A DNA stretch of 64,000 bases from Albibacillus kandeliae (GTDB lineage Bacteria; Pseudomonadota; Alphaproteobacteria; Rhodobacterales; Rhodobacteraceae), in NCBI RefSeq assembly GCF_003116585.1, contig NZ_QEHM01000001.1, positions 992,001 through 1,056,000 of the forward strand. The letters are read 5' to 3'. The stretch's first letter is position 1, and every line of letters begins with the position of its first letter. The position numbers and the translations under genes were made by a program. The notes beneath the pieces were generated by a model. It did not search any database, was not told where the DNA came from, and was given only the letters and a program-made list of their open reading frames with translations. Shown piece by piece: positions 36,478 through 44,866 of this stretch.

Positions 36478-36536
36478 GAGGGGGCTCTGCCCCCACGGCC
36501 TGCGGCCGCCCCCCGGGATATTTTCAACCCAAAGAA
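36478..36536 (-). repeat. Dispersed intergenic element, copy 2 (inverted)
   Basis: Reverse-oriented copy. Read on the minus strand it runs TTCTTTGGGTTGAAAATATC, then CCGGGGGGCGGCCGC, a GGCCGC/GCGGCC-type stem and GGGGGCAGAGCCCC. It begins five bases after the hyuB stop. Compared with copy 1 the TTTGGG, ATATCCCGGGG and GGGGGCAG...CCCC parts are kept while the stem between them differs. Confidence 0.7.
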
Positions 36537-36555
36537 ACATATGCCGCTCGAATTC

Positions 36556-36617
36556 TTCTTTGGGTGGTAAATATCCCGGGGGAGTCGCCGGACACGGCGA
36601 CGGGGGCAGAGCCCCCT
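36556..36617 (+). repeat. Dispersed intergenic element, copy 3
   Basis: Forward copy: TTCTTTGGGTGGTAAATATC, CCGGGGGAGTCGCC, hairpin GTCGCCG/CGGCGAC (36584-36590 with 36595-36601), then GGGGGCAGAGCCCCC. It faces copy 2, so the two together form a long inverted pair of about 140 bases able to fold back on itself between hyuB and the P450 gene. Confidence 0.7.
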
Positions 36618-36720
36618 CCTGAGCGCTGAAACCCGCGCCGGCCGCTGAAATGCTGGCCTTTCGCAGCGCCGGACTTGCGTTTTCCGCCACGGCACTCGCG
36701 CCAAGGGCGAATCAAAATTC

Positions 36721-36750
36721 TTGTCAGACTCCCCCGAATGGTTCTACGCT
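36721..36750 (+). promoter_or_regulatory. Possible sigma-70 promoter of the second P450 gene
   Basis: TTGTCA (36721-36726) and TACGCT (36745-36750) with an 18-base spacer, 72 bases before the P450 start, downstream of the paired intergenic elements. The remainder of the 36474-36821 gap shows no gene. Confidence 0.35.
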
Positions 36751-36821
36751 TTTCGTGGGCAAACCGGCTGACCCCGCGCCTCTGTGGGCAACGGCCGGAC
36801 ATTGGGAATGGGGCTAAGAGC

Positions 36822-38180
36822 ATGAGTTTCGCAAAAGAAATCGAGGCGCTTGATCGCGTCACGCCGGTTGCTGCCGAGATGGCAACCGAAGATCTCAACC
36901 TGATCTCCTTCGCGAGGAAGGCGGGTAAGAACCTCTTTTCTGTGATCCCGGATGCAACCCGGCACGAGCTTTATCTGCGGGGGCCGGGCAACCTGCATTA
37001 CGTCTGCGACCCGGAGATGATCACCGAGGTGCTGATCGGCGTCGGGCGCCATTTTCCCAAGTCGCAGTTCACCAAGAACGTCATCGGCGACGCGGTTGGC
37101 AACGGCATGATCCTCTCGGAGGGCGACAAGTGGAAGGCACAGCGCCGCCGCTATTCGCCGCTCTTCGCCGCGCGCAACCTGCCGCACCTTTCCAAGGAGT
37201 TCGCGCAGACCGGGCTCGACACCGCCGCCGCCTTGCTGGCGAACCCGGGTCAGACCGATGTCTGCCTGACCTCGCAGCAGGCCACCCTGACCGACATCTC
37301 GCGCGTGATGTTCTCCGGCAACGAGGCCGTCGCCCCGGAGACCGTGCGCGACGCGCTCTGGCGCTTTACCAACCACATCAGCTTTGTCTCTCTCTTCGAC
37401 CTGATGGGCCTGCCCACCTGGGTGCCGCGCAAGAAGTGGCTGCGGGGCAAGGAGCCCGTGAACTACGTGCGTTCGCTGGCCTCTGACGTGATCGCCAGTC
37501 GCCGGGCCAAGATGAAGGACAATCCCGAGGACTTCCTCGACCTGATGATCGCGGCTCTCGACGAGGATTTCGAGGATCTGGACACCACCATCGACAACCT
37601 GCTGACCTTCGTGGTCGCCGGCTACGAGACGGCGGCGGTCACCATGTCCTGGGGTCTCTACCTGCTGGCGCTGCACCCGGCGATCCAGTCGACCCTGCGC
37701 GAGGAAGTGCGCGCGGCCTGCCCCTCGGGCCCGATCCCCTTCGAGGCGGTGACGATGATGCCCCGCCTGCACGCTCATATCCGCGAGACCCTGCGCCTGT
37801 TCCCGGCGGCGGCGCTGTTCGCCCGCGACGCGACGCAGGACGTCGTGATCAAGGATGTGCATTTCAAGAAGGGCGACGCGATCATGTTCCCGATCTGGTC
37901 GCTGCACCGTCATACCAAGCTCTGGGACAATGCGGGCGAATACGTGCCCGAGCGCTTCCTCGACTGGAAGGCGCCGCGCGGCCAGTTCCTGCCCTTCGGC
38001 GACGGCCCCCGGGTCTGCATCGGCGCGCAATATGCCGAGACCGAGATCATGATCCTGATGGCCTCGATGATCCGGGACGTAGAGTTCTCCATGACCGATC
38101 ACGAGATCCCGCTGCCGAACCTGACCTTCACCATGCGCCCCGGCGGGCCGATCATGCTGGACGTGCGCCCGGCGCTCTGA
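36822..38180 (+). CDS. Cytochrome P450 (second, CYP4/CYP102-like haem domain)
   Basis: A 452-residue P450 unlike the one at 7 kb. It has the I-helix motif AGYETA (266-271), ExxR in ETLR (322-325), the PERF-type VPERFLDW and the haem loop FGDGPRVCIGAQYAETE with C399. These forms, together with GDKWKAQRRRYSPLF in the C-helix region, resemble the CYP4/CYP102 group, often fatty-acid or alkane-like hydroxylases. No reductase domain is fused and no membrane anchor is seen. Start at ATG 36822 (MSFAKEIEALDR); the open frame reaches back to 36675 but that part has no family character. It converges on the unknown gene at 38327. Confidence 0.9.
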   Translation: MSFAKEIEALDRVTPVAAEMATEDLNLISFARKAGKNLFSVIPDATRHELYLRGPGNLHYVCDPEMITEVLIGVGRHFPKSQFTKNVIGDAVGNGMILSEGDKWKAQRRRYSPLFAARNLPHLSKEFAQTGLDTAAALLANPGQTDVCLTSQQATLTDISRVMFSGNEAVAPETVRDALWRFTNHISFVSLFDLMGLPTWVPRKKWLRGKEPVNYVRSLASDVIASRRAKMKDNPEDFLDLMIAALDEDFEDLDTTIDNLLTFVVAGYETAAVTMSWGLYLLALHPAIQSTLREEVRAACPSGPIPFEAVTMMPRLHAHIRETLRLFPAAALFARDATQDVVIKDVHFKKGDAIMFPIWSLHRHTKLWDNAGEYVPERFLDWKAPRGQFLPFGDGPRVCIGAQYAETEIMILMASMIRDVEFSMTDHEIPLPNLTFTMRPGGPIMLDVRPAL

Positions 38181-38223
38181 GCCAAGGTCCGGACCGGCAA
38201 CGCGCTCTTGGCAGCACCCTCGT

Positions 38224-38252
38224 CCTGGGGCTCTAACATCCTGAGCCCCAGG
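38224..38252. terminator. Bidirectional terminator hairpin
   Basis: CCTGGGGCTC (38224-38233) pairs perfectly with GAGCCCCAGG (38243-38252) around a 9-base loop, between the converging P450 and the kinase/GTPase cluster. The 10-bp GC stem is strong; T-runs on either side are short. Confidence 0.7.
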
Positions 38253-38326
38253 GTCTGCCTGTTTCCATCATCTCTGGCAATTCGCGCCGGTACAGCGACC
38301 AGGGCCCCACTGCCGGGCCGTCGGTT

Positions 38327-39103
38327 CTAGCGCCGCATCTGCCAAGCGGCGACCACTTCCGGCAGCGCCTGCGCGGGCAGCAAGGCCTGCAGGGTACAAC
38401 TCGTGTCCCGGGCCGAGACCAGCAACTCTCCGTTCGGCAAGGGCAGCACGGTGCACTTGGCGGCGCGGGTGTCAAAGCGCGCCTGCGGGTCGGGGCGGGC
38501 CTCGTCGCGGAAGGCCAGCAGCGCCTCGCGGCGGACCGGATCGCCACCCCGGCGCAGTCTGCCGTCCTGCTCTGTCAGGATCCAGGCGAGGCAATGTGCT
38601 GAAATCGACCCGAGGAATCCCTCGATGGTGCGGCCCTGTCCTGTCGTCACCGGATTGACGCCAGCCGCCGCGGCGAGGCTGCGCGCGCTGCAACCGATGG
38701 TGCGCTGCGAGAAACCCGCCGCGCAGCGGGCGTAGGAGAAGGTGACCCGTTCGGCCCCCTCGACAAGGGCCGCCAGCCGCGCGGCAAACAGCCGTGCGGC
38801 GCTGTCCGGATCCGAGGGCTCGTCGCAGGGCATGTCCCCGATCGCCAGCGCCTTCAGGCGCCGGTTCGACACGGTCAGATCGGCGCGGTGCCCGGTGTCG
38901 GTGGTCAGGGTGATCTGGCGCGGCAGGACCGTTTCATCGACCTCACGCAGGACGCTCACCAGCAAGCGGGCGGCATCGCCAGGGCGGCTGCGGCGCGTCC
39001 GGGGCAGCGTGACCTTTTCCTCGGCCATGCGCATCAGCTTGAGGGTCACCCGCGAGCCATCCTGCTGGAGGTTCTGGTTCACCACTTCTGCCAGGTTTGC
39101 CAT
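38327..39103 (-). CDS. Unknown protein at the end of the kinase/GTPase cluster
   Basis: I do not recognise this 258-residue protein. The first 60 residues are charged and helical (MANLAEVVNQNLQQDGSRVT, then LPRTRRSRPGDAARLLVSVL). There is no signal peptide or membrane segment. It has a few cysteines (CDEPS, CAAGF, IGCSA, KCTVL) without a clear metal motif. Last gene of the minus-strand run, 12 bases after its neighbour's stop, with GAGGGGG before the ATG. Sharing one transcript with the kinase, phosphatase and GTPases implies a common job, perhaps as effector, scaffold or phosphorylation target. The strong hairpin at 38224-38252 closes the cluster. Confidence 0.7.
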   Translation of the reverse strand: MANLAEVVNQNLQQDGSRVTLKLMRMAEEKVTLPRTRRSRPGDAARLLVSVLREVDETVLPRQITLTTDTGHRADLTVSNRRLKALAIGDMPCDEPSDPDSAARLFAARLAALVEGAERVTFSYARCAAGFSQRTIGCSARSLAAAAGVNPVTTGQGRTIEGFLGSISAHCLAWILTEQDGRLRRGGDPVRREALLAFRDEARPDPQARFDTRAAKCTVLPLPNGELLVSARDTSCTLQALLPAQALPEVVAAWQMRR

Positions 39104-39115
39104 CTCACTGCCCCC

Positions 39116-39490
39116 TCAGATATCGCGCATCACGTCACGCGCGGCGTTGGTCAACACCGGCAGATCGGTCAGCGAATGGCAGACACAGCAGATCACATCG
39201 GAAGGATCCGCGTCGGAGCGCACGAAGAGCTTGATCTCGTTGTCGCCGAGTTCCAGCGCCTCGTTCACGACGCCGCGCGCGCCGCCCAGCAAGTGGCTGG
39301 AGATGGCGCTGCTGTCGGCCCGGTCAAAGCAGCGCACCGCCTGGGTGCAGAGTTCGTCCAGCCGTTCCTGTGGCCAGGGGTGGTCGGAACTGACCCGCAG
39401 CATGAGCCGCGTGCGCAGGTCCCCAAACGCCGCAAGGCTGCAGCCATCGGCCACAGCCCTCAGCCTGTCGAGGCGGTCGGCGACGGTCAT
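39116..39490 (-). CDS. Small unknown protein of the kinase/GTPase cluster
   Basis: A 124-residue soluble protein not recognised (MTVADRLDRLRAVADGCSLA...). It has the helical text QERLDELCTQAVRCFDRADS and, toward the end, an alternating strand/helix passage EIKLFVRSDADPSDVICCVC. Four cysteines occur, two adjacent (ICCVC), but without a CxxC pair of standard spacing. The strong GGAGGG site lies 7 bases before the ATG. It sits between the second GTPase gene (63-base gap) and the last gene of the run. The good ribosome site and coding bias support a real gene. Confidence 0.68.
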   Translation of the reverse strand: MTVADRLDRLRAVADGCSLAAFGDLRTRLMLRVSSDHPWPQERLDELCTQAVRCFDRADSSAISSHLLGGARGVVNEALELGDNEIKLFVRSDADPSDVICCVCHSLTDLPVLTNAARDVMRDI

Positions 39491-39553
39491 GGCGTCGCCC
39501 TCCTGCGCAAGGTCTCTCGCGTCTCTCGCATGTCCATACCTGCCCCCATCAGA

Positions 39554-40480
39554 TCAAAACCGTTCCAGTTGCTGCAGATCGCCTGCATCGCCCCGCGCGC
39601 GCCGCTCGGGGCGTGCCGTGCCCGACCGCGCCTGCACGCGCTTCGGCATGACACGCGGCTCGTCCGGGACCGCCGCGACCTCTTCGACCGGTGCAGCTAC
39701 CGGTTCAGAAATCGCCACCTCGGCCTCGGCCTCGGGCTCTTCCACCGCGACACCGTCCTCCTGAAGGCCGGTCCGCAGCAGCATCTCGATCAGCGCCTCG
39801 ATGAAGGGACCTGCACCGCTGGCGTCCCAGCGAGCCTCGTCCTCCCCGGCACGGATCGCGTCGAGCAGGGCGACCGGGTAGATGCCCGAGAACTGGTCGC
39901 CCGTTTCTTTTTTCAGCCGCGCCAGCACGCGCGCACGGTCGCGCTGCGACGTCAGCTTGTCGATCTGGGTCACCAGCAGGATGTTGCGCCCGCTGGTCAT
40001 CTCCCGGATGCTCTCCCAGGTCGCGGCCTCGGACTGGCGCCAGGCCTGCGTCGCGTGGGTGCACCAGATCACGTGGTCGGCCTCGCCGATCACCGACTGC
40101 CAGACCTCTGAGGACATATTCGGATCGGAGATCCCGGGCATGTCGATCAGATCGCAGAGCTGAAGCGCGTCGGACTCCATTGAGAGGCGGATCATCCGGG
40201 TGCGTTCGAGGTCCACCTGATCCAGTTCGGCAGGATCGACGTCTTCTTCCGAACCGTCATGGCCCACCAGCGTTGCGCCCGGCGCGCCGTAGGAGACCCA
40301 GACCGGCGGCAGCCGGGTCGCGGTCACCCGCGTCGGCATCGGGTCCGCCCCGAGCAGCAGGTTCGACAGCGTGCTCTTGCCCGCGCTGAACTCGCCCATC
40401 AGCGCGACCCGGCGCTTCTGGGGCTGGTCCTGCAGGTCCTGCTCGCTGCTCTCCATCTCGTTCTCCTTCATCACGCTCAT
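39554..40480 (-). CDS. Dynamin-like GTPase, small
   Basis: A 308-residue GTPase of the dynamin/YjdA-like class. P-loop GEFSAGKST (29-37), the switch I threonine region RVTATRLPPV (51-60), DMPG switch II (113-116, LIDMPGISD) and a G4 motif TQIDK (171-175) in the NKxD position. Residues 225-308 are an acidic, proline-rich tail (EEPEAEAEVAISEPVAAPVE) ending in basic text, probably disordered. It lacks the helical stalk of large dynamins. The ATG overlaps the stop of the larger GTPase gene (ATGA); an ATG three codons on (40471) is possible. The pair may form a heteromeric machine. Confidence 0.85.
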   Translation of the reverse strand: MSVMKENEMESSEQDLQDQPQKRRVALMGEFSAGKSTLSNLLLGADPMPTRVTATRLPPVWVSYGAPGATLVGHDGSEEDVDPAELDQVDLERTRMIRLSMESDALQLCDLIDMPGISDPNMSSEVWQSVIGEADHVIWCTHATQAWRQSEAATWESIREMTSGRNILLVTQIDKLTSQRDRARVLARLKKETGDQFSGIYPVALLDAIRAGEDEARWDASGAGPFIEALIEMLLRTGLQEDGVAVEEPEAEAEVAISEPVAAPVEEVAAVPDEPRVMPKRVQARSGTARPERRARGDAGDLQQLERF

Positions 40481-42543
40481 GCCGCGTAGCGCGTCAACGT
40501 ATCGAGCGCCGACTGCAGCAGGCCCTGCCGCTGTACGTCGTCCCGGCTCTGGAACAGCGACTGCACGTCCTGCTGACGCCCGCTGCCGCCCAGTTCCATC
40601 AGGATATCGCGCTGTTCCTCCAGAAAGATGTTCAGCGCCGCGAGCGCTTCGTCGCGTACGGCGGCGGTCTGAACCACCTTGAGCTGGGTCATGAAATCTT
40701 CGGTCTCGGCGATGATCAGCGCCTGGAACTTGCCCGCGAACGCTTTGTAGCCCCGTGTCCGGCGCCACCACGACTTCCACCAGCCATCGCGGAAGTCGAG
40801 CGCGATGGTCTGGCCAAGCGCGACCGGCGCGGGAATGTCCGGCGCCATCGGCACGCCGATCTGGATGCCGCCGACCGCCTGTCCGAAGGCTTCGAAGTAG
40901 AGCTCGGCAAGCTCTTCGACGGCCTCCTCGAAGGTGGAGGTCGTGAGCGACTGCGCCCGGGTACCGAAGACGTTGTAGGCAGACCGCAGCAGCATCCGCA
41001 GACCGGTCGGGCTGTATTCCCAGACATCGCCCTCGCCGTAGTTCTCGAGGTGGGCGATCAGCGAATGGGTCGCGCGGTCGACAAAGGTCACATGCGCCCG
41101 GTCGGCGCGTTGACGATAGGCCTCGATCAGCGAGTCAAAGCGTTGTGTCAGCGCCAGCCGGTGGCGATCCGCAAGCGTCTCGAAGCGGTCGCGCACCTCG
41201 TAGGTGGAGAGCGAGGACCCGCCCTCGACGCCGTCGCGCCCCTCGATGGTGATGGTTTCCGCAACCTTCTGGCTGCTGGCGATGGTCACGGCCGAGTTGG
41301 CGATCCGCGACAACTGCGCCTCGCCCGCGTCCGACACGATACGGTCCGACACCAGCCGGAACAGCGCGGGCAGCCCCGACAGTTCCCAGACCAGATCGGC
41401 GGCGGAGGCAGCCGCCGGGGCCCCGGCCATCGCGGCTTCGGCATAGTTCAAGAGTGCGTTCGAGCTCATCTCGGACATGCTCTCGACCGAACCGGACAGC
41501 ACCCGATTGGCCCAGTAGGCACTTCCAAAGACGATCTCGGCCTCGGTCGGGCCGTTCTGGTCCACGAGGGTCTGGCGGATGCTCGCCTCGATCTCGGGGA
41601 TCTGGTTGGCCGGATCCTGCAACTCGTCGATGCGGTTCACGAAGATCAGCACATCACGCGATTTGAGGTTCGAGATCAGGCGGATCAGCCCCATGTCGAC
41701 CGAGCTCAGCGCCTGGTGCGCCGACAGGACCACGACGCACAGCTTGCTCTCGCGAATGGCCTGTATCGTCACCTGCTCGCGCATCATGAAAGTGTCGTTC
41801 ACCCCCGGCGTGTCGCGCAGACACATGCGGAAAGGGATCGACGGGCAATTGAGATAGAGATCGGCCGACCGTGTGATATCGGCAAAGCGGCCCTGGTCGT
41901 CGCTGGCGGAGTCGCCCTCGATCTCGAAATCATCGCCGAGGCAGATGTAACGTTCCACGAGGTTCTTGTCGAAGAAGCCGTATTCGTGCTCCTGGCCCAG
42001 CAGCAGTTCGAACTTCTTTCCAAGCCGCTTGCGGGACTTCTCGCGCATGGTTTCGATCTGCTCGCGGATCTTCTCCAGCTCGCTCTCGGCCCCTGCCCGC
42101 CCGGCCAGTTCGCCGATGCGGCCACCCTTGGTCAGCAGGCGGTCCCATTCCTTCTCGGTCATGAATCGGAAGCGCGCACCGATCTCGGCCCGCTCACGCC
42201 CCGGCGTCAGGTGCAGCGAGGTGACGACCGAGGTCCAGGGGTTCACGTCCGACGGCAGCAGGTCGGCCCAGCCCGCCATCGCGTTGACCAGCGTGGTCTT
42301 GCCGGATTTCACCTGCCCCAGCAGAGTCACGCTCGGCTCGAACTCGTCCAGCGAACGGCGCAGTCGTTCCACTGACCGCAGCGCGCTGTCGCCCGCGACC
42401 TCCGAGAGTTCCTGTAAGGCGGTATCGAGCTGCTCCACCCTGGCCGCGAAATCCGCCAGCGTTTCCAGACCCGCATTGAGGTTCCCGGGGCCTGTCACGG
42501 CCCTGAGTTTCGTTGCGGGATCAAAGCTCTCCTGGCTGTTCAT
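40477..42543 (-). CDS. Dynamin-family GTPase, large
   Basis: A 688-residue bacterial dynamin-like protein. P-loop GQVKSGKTT (76-84), switch I SDVNPWTSVVT (98-108), DTPG (244-247, CLRDTPGVND) and NRID (303-306). After the GTPase domain, about 310-688 is helical (ERLADRHRLAL-type text, FEEAVEELAELYFEAFGQAV) with a Trp/Arg-rich patch WWKSWWRRTRGYK near 610 that could contact lipid. An inserted charged helix (155-185) lies inside the GTPase domain. Such proteins tubulate, tether or fuse membranes with GTP hydrolysis. AAGGACC precedes the ATG. A 131-base gap separates it from the P-loop gene upstream. Confidence 0.88.
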   Translation of the reverse strand: MNSQESFDPATKLRAVTGPGNLNAGLETLADFAARVEQLDTALQELSEVAGDSALRSVERLRRSLDEFEPSVTLLGQVKSGKTTLVNAMAGWADLLPSDVNPWTSVVTSLHLTPGRERAEIGARFRFMTEKEWDRLLTKGGRIGELAGRAGAESELEKIREQIETMREKSRKRLGKKFELLLGQEHEYGFFDKNLVERYICLGDDFEIEGDSASDDQGRFADITRSADLYLNCPSIPFRMCLRDTPGVNDTFMMREQVTIQAIRESKLCVVVLSAHQALSSVDMGLIRLISNLKSRDVLIFVNRIDELQDPANQIPEIEASIRQTLVDQNGPTEAEIVFGSAYWANRVLSGSVESMSEMSSNALLNYAEAAMAGAPAAASAADLVWELSGLPALFRLVSDRIVSDAGEAQLSRIANSAVTIASSQKVAETITIEGRDGVEGGSSLSTYEVRDRFETLADRHRLALTQRFDSLIEAYRQRADRAHVTFVDRATHSLIAHLENYGEGDVWEYSPTGLRMLLRSAYNVFGTRAQSLTTSTFEEAVEELAELYFEAFGQAVGGIQIGVPMAPDIPAPVALGQTIALDFRDGWWKSWWRRTRGYKAFAGKFQALIIAETEDFMTQLKVVQTAAVRDEALAALNIFLEEQRDILMELGGSGRQQDVQSLFQSRDDVQRQGLLQSALDTLTRYAA

Positions 42544-42674
42544 TGGCGTGCCTTGTGGTCCTTTCAGGATGGGTCCGGTCTGACATTTTCGTCATGACGC
42601 GAGCCCCAACTCCGTCCTTTGGATCTTCCGTCGAATTATGGTCAAATTAGGGCTTGCCCGTGGCAGAACCCTAT

Positions 42675-43940
42675 CTATTGACCCGCATTCGCCGCACCGT
42701 TTCCAAAGCCGACACCTGCGGCCGGCACCGGGGCCTTGCGCGCGATTTCCTTCTTCAGCTGCAGCAGCAGCGTCACGGCGTCGACAGCCGCATCCTCGTC
42801 CTTTTCAAGCTGGAACAGCAGCATCATCTCGGCACTTTCCTGTGCGTCGTTGACGATGTCCTGAACCACCAGCTCGCTCGGATCGATCCGGTGCAGCATG
42901 TTGGCCAGTTCCTCGGCGGTCGACACGCAGCTTTCGAGAATGCGTTCCGATTCCGGCATGTCCTGCCGCGAAAAAGTGGCGAGCATCTCGTTGGCCCGGT
43001 CCTGCAGGAACTGCAGCGCCTCGGTCAGCATTTCCTCGCCGGTCTTCGCGTCACCGGCCTGCGCAGAAGGCGCAGCAGGCGCCACCATCGACGGTTTGGC
43101 GCGCGGTGTCGCGGGCAGGTTCGGCGCAAACCGGTTCAGCAACATCTGCGCCTGGTCCATATCGGCGTTGCGCCCGCTCTCGACCTGGCTCAGCACGCCA
43201 TCAAGCAGTGCCTTGCCGCCGCTTTGGGCCCAGAGCTGCTGGTTGACCTTCGGCCCGGCCGAGCGCGCAGTGATCGCCTGCTCGGTCGCGATGGGATAGA
43301 GGCACAGGAACTCCTCGGCCACGATCGGCTCCAGCGCGGCGATCCGCTCCTGCAGCACGCCCCGCATCATCTGCCGGTCGGCCATCGTCAGAACCAGAAA
43401 GCTGTGGTCCTTGATGTCATCGGGCACACCGGCCCAAAGCTTCTGCTCGGACTCGTCAAAGCTGTCGGTGCACCACAGGATGATATCAGCCCATTGCACC
43501 ACCCAGTTCACCATCGACATCTGATGGCTGAGCGTCCCGGTCAGCCCGACCTCGATGAAGTTCTGACGCAGGAGGATGTCCTCTTCCAGTTCCAGACGGG
43601 CGCGGATCGTCCCCTCCGGCACCGCCTGATCGGTCAGCAGGCCGCTGCGCCGCACGCATCCGCCGTCTTCCAGCTCGAACAGCGTACGGGTCTTGGGACC
43701 GTGCGCGACCTCGATCACCGGGATTCCTTCGACGCGCGGAATCACCGGCTGCGCCAGCATCATGTTGATCAGCGTGGATTTTCCGTACCCCGGCTGGCCA
43801 AGGACCGCGACCTGCACGGGCTTGCGCAGGTGATCCAGCAGACGGCTGCCCCACTGTTGCCACTCGCTCGGAAAGAGCTTTCCCTCAAGGGCGGTCTGCA
43901 GGCGGTCCACGACCGGCTCAAGATAGGAAGACTGGCTCAC
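42675..43940 (-). CDS. P-loop GTPase-like protein with degenerate G motifs
   Basis: A 421-residue protein with a good Walker A site GQPGYGKST (48-56) but no normal DxxG: the matching region reads NFIEVGLTGTLSHQ (128-141). The NKxD position shows TMADRQ (185-190). Guanine specificity and catalysis may therefore be altered. The C-terminal third is a helical region rich in Glu and Gln (GEEMLTEALQFLQDRANEML, VVQDIVNDAQESAEMMLLFQ), suggesting a coiled coil or assembly surface. It overlaps the PP2C gene upstream by 4 bases (ATGA). It may act as a regulatory partner of the two dynamin-like GTPases. Confidence 0.8.
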   Translation of the reverse strand: MSQSSYLEPVVDRLQTALEGKLFPSEWQQWGSRLLDHLRKPVQVAVLGQPGYGKSTLINMMLAQPVIPRVEGIPVIEVAHGPKTRTLFELEDGGCVRRSGLLTDQAVPEGTIRARLELEEDILLRQNFIEVGLTGTLSHQMSMVNWVVQWADIILWCTDSFDESEQKLWAGVPDDIKDHSFLVLTMADRQMMRGVLQERIAALEPIVAEEFLCLYPIATEQAITARSAGPKVNQQLWAQSGGKALLDGVLSQVESGRNADMDQAQMLLNRFAPNLPATPRAKPSMVAPAAPSAQAGDAKTGEEMLTEALQFLQDRANEMLATFSRQDMPESERILESCVSTAEELANMLHRIDPSELVVQDIVNDAQESAEMMLLFQLEKDEDAAVDAVTLLLQLKKEIARKAPVPAAGVGFGNGAANAGQ

Positions 43941-44866
43941 GCGGATTTCTCCAGGGACACTCGGTACGTTCTGATGTTCTTTGACTTGCCCTTGGTCGCC
44001 ATGAAGGCCACCGTGCTGCGCTTGCGCTTGTCGGGCGCCGTCGCGGCCTGGGTCTGGGCCTGCGCCGGGGCGCGGGATTTCTCGGCCACCCGGATCACGC
44101 AGATCGAGGTATTGTCCTGATCCGGATCGTCGAGCCGTTCCAGCGCCCGCATCAGCGCCGCTGAAATCTCGGCGCTCGATCGGTCCGCATGGGCCGCGAC
44201 CAGCGCGGCGATCTCGTCATCGGTGAGGAATTGCAGCCCGTCGCTTGCCACGAGAACGATATCGCCCGCCCGCAGCTTCAACGGCTCCGCCGGGCAGTCG
44301 ATCTGGGGAATGTCCGCCCCGATCAGCACCGAGGTCACGCAGTTGCGGTCGGGATGGTTCAGGCCCATCTGGCTGTCGATGATGCCGCGAGCCACCATGA
44401 ACTCGATCTGCGGCACCATCGAATGATCTTCGTTCAACCGATGAAGCTCGCCGTCGCGGAACAGGTAGAGCGGGGAATCCCCGACCGAAATCCAGTAGAG
44501 CCGGTCCGCCAGAACAACCGGCGCCACCAGCGTGGTGCCCATGCCCTCGGTTTCCGGGTTGGCCTCGGCATGATAGCGCACACACTCGTTGGCGCTCATC
44601 AGCGCGTCATGCAGGATCTGCCCAAGCAGCGGACCGGGCATCGCCGGATCGCCGGTCTGCAGCTTCAGCTCGCTGAAGACCTCGGTGACGGCGATCTTGC
44701 TCGCGACGTCGCCCGCCGCATGGCCGCCCATGCCGTCTGCGAGCACGGCAAAGCCCATGCCCGCACCGACCGGGAAGTCGGCGACCACCGAGTCTTCCTG
44801 GTGCTCGCGCCGGCCCCGGGACAGGGCCGAGGCGGCGTCGTATACGAAGTCAGCCGAAGGATACAT
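43937..44866 (-). CDS. PP2C-family Ser/Thr protein phosphatase
   Basis: A 309-residue metal-dependent phosphatase expected to reverse phosphorylation by the adjacent kinase. PP2C motifs are RREHQEDS (19-26), LADGMGGHAAG (42-52) with metal ligand D44, GMGTT (108-112), SVGDSPLYL (127-135), SDGL with D209, and DNTS with D251. These Asp residues make the Mn/Mg site, so activity is expected. A basic tail follows (APDKRKRSTVAFMATKGKSK). There is no membrane segment. It overlaps the FHA gene by 17 bases and the next P-loop gene by 4. Confidence 0.92.
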   Translation of the reverse strand: MYPSADFVYDAASALSRGRREHQEDSVVADFPVGAGMGFAVLADGMGGHAAGDVASKIAVTEVFSELKLQTGDPAMPGPLLGQILHDALMSANECVRYHAEANPETEGMGTTLVAPVVLADRLYWISVGDSPLYLFRDGELHRLNEDHSMVPQIEFMVARGIIDSQMGLNHPDRNCVTSVLIGADIPQIDCPAEPLKLRAGDIVLVASDGLQFLTDDEIAALVAAHADRSSAEISAALMRALERLDDPDQDNTSICVIRVAEKSRAPAQAQTQAATAPDKRKRSTVAFMATKGKSKNIRTYRVSLEKSA

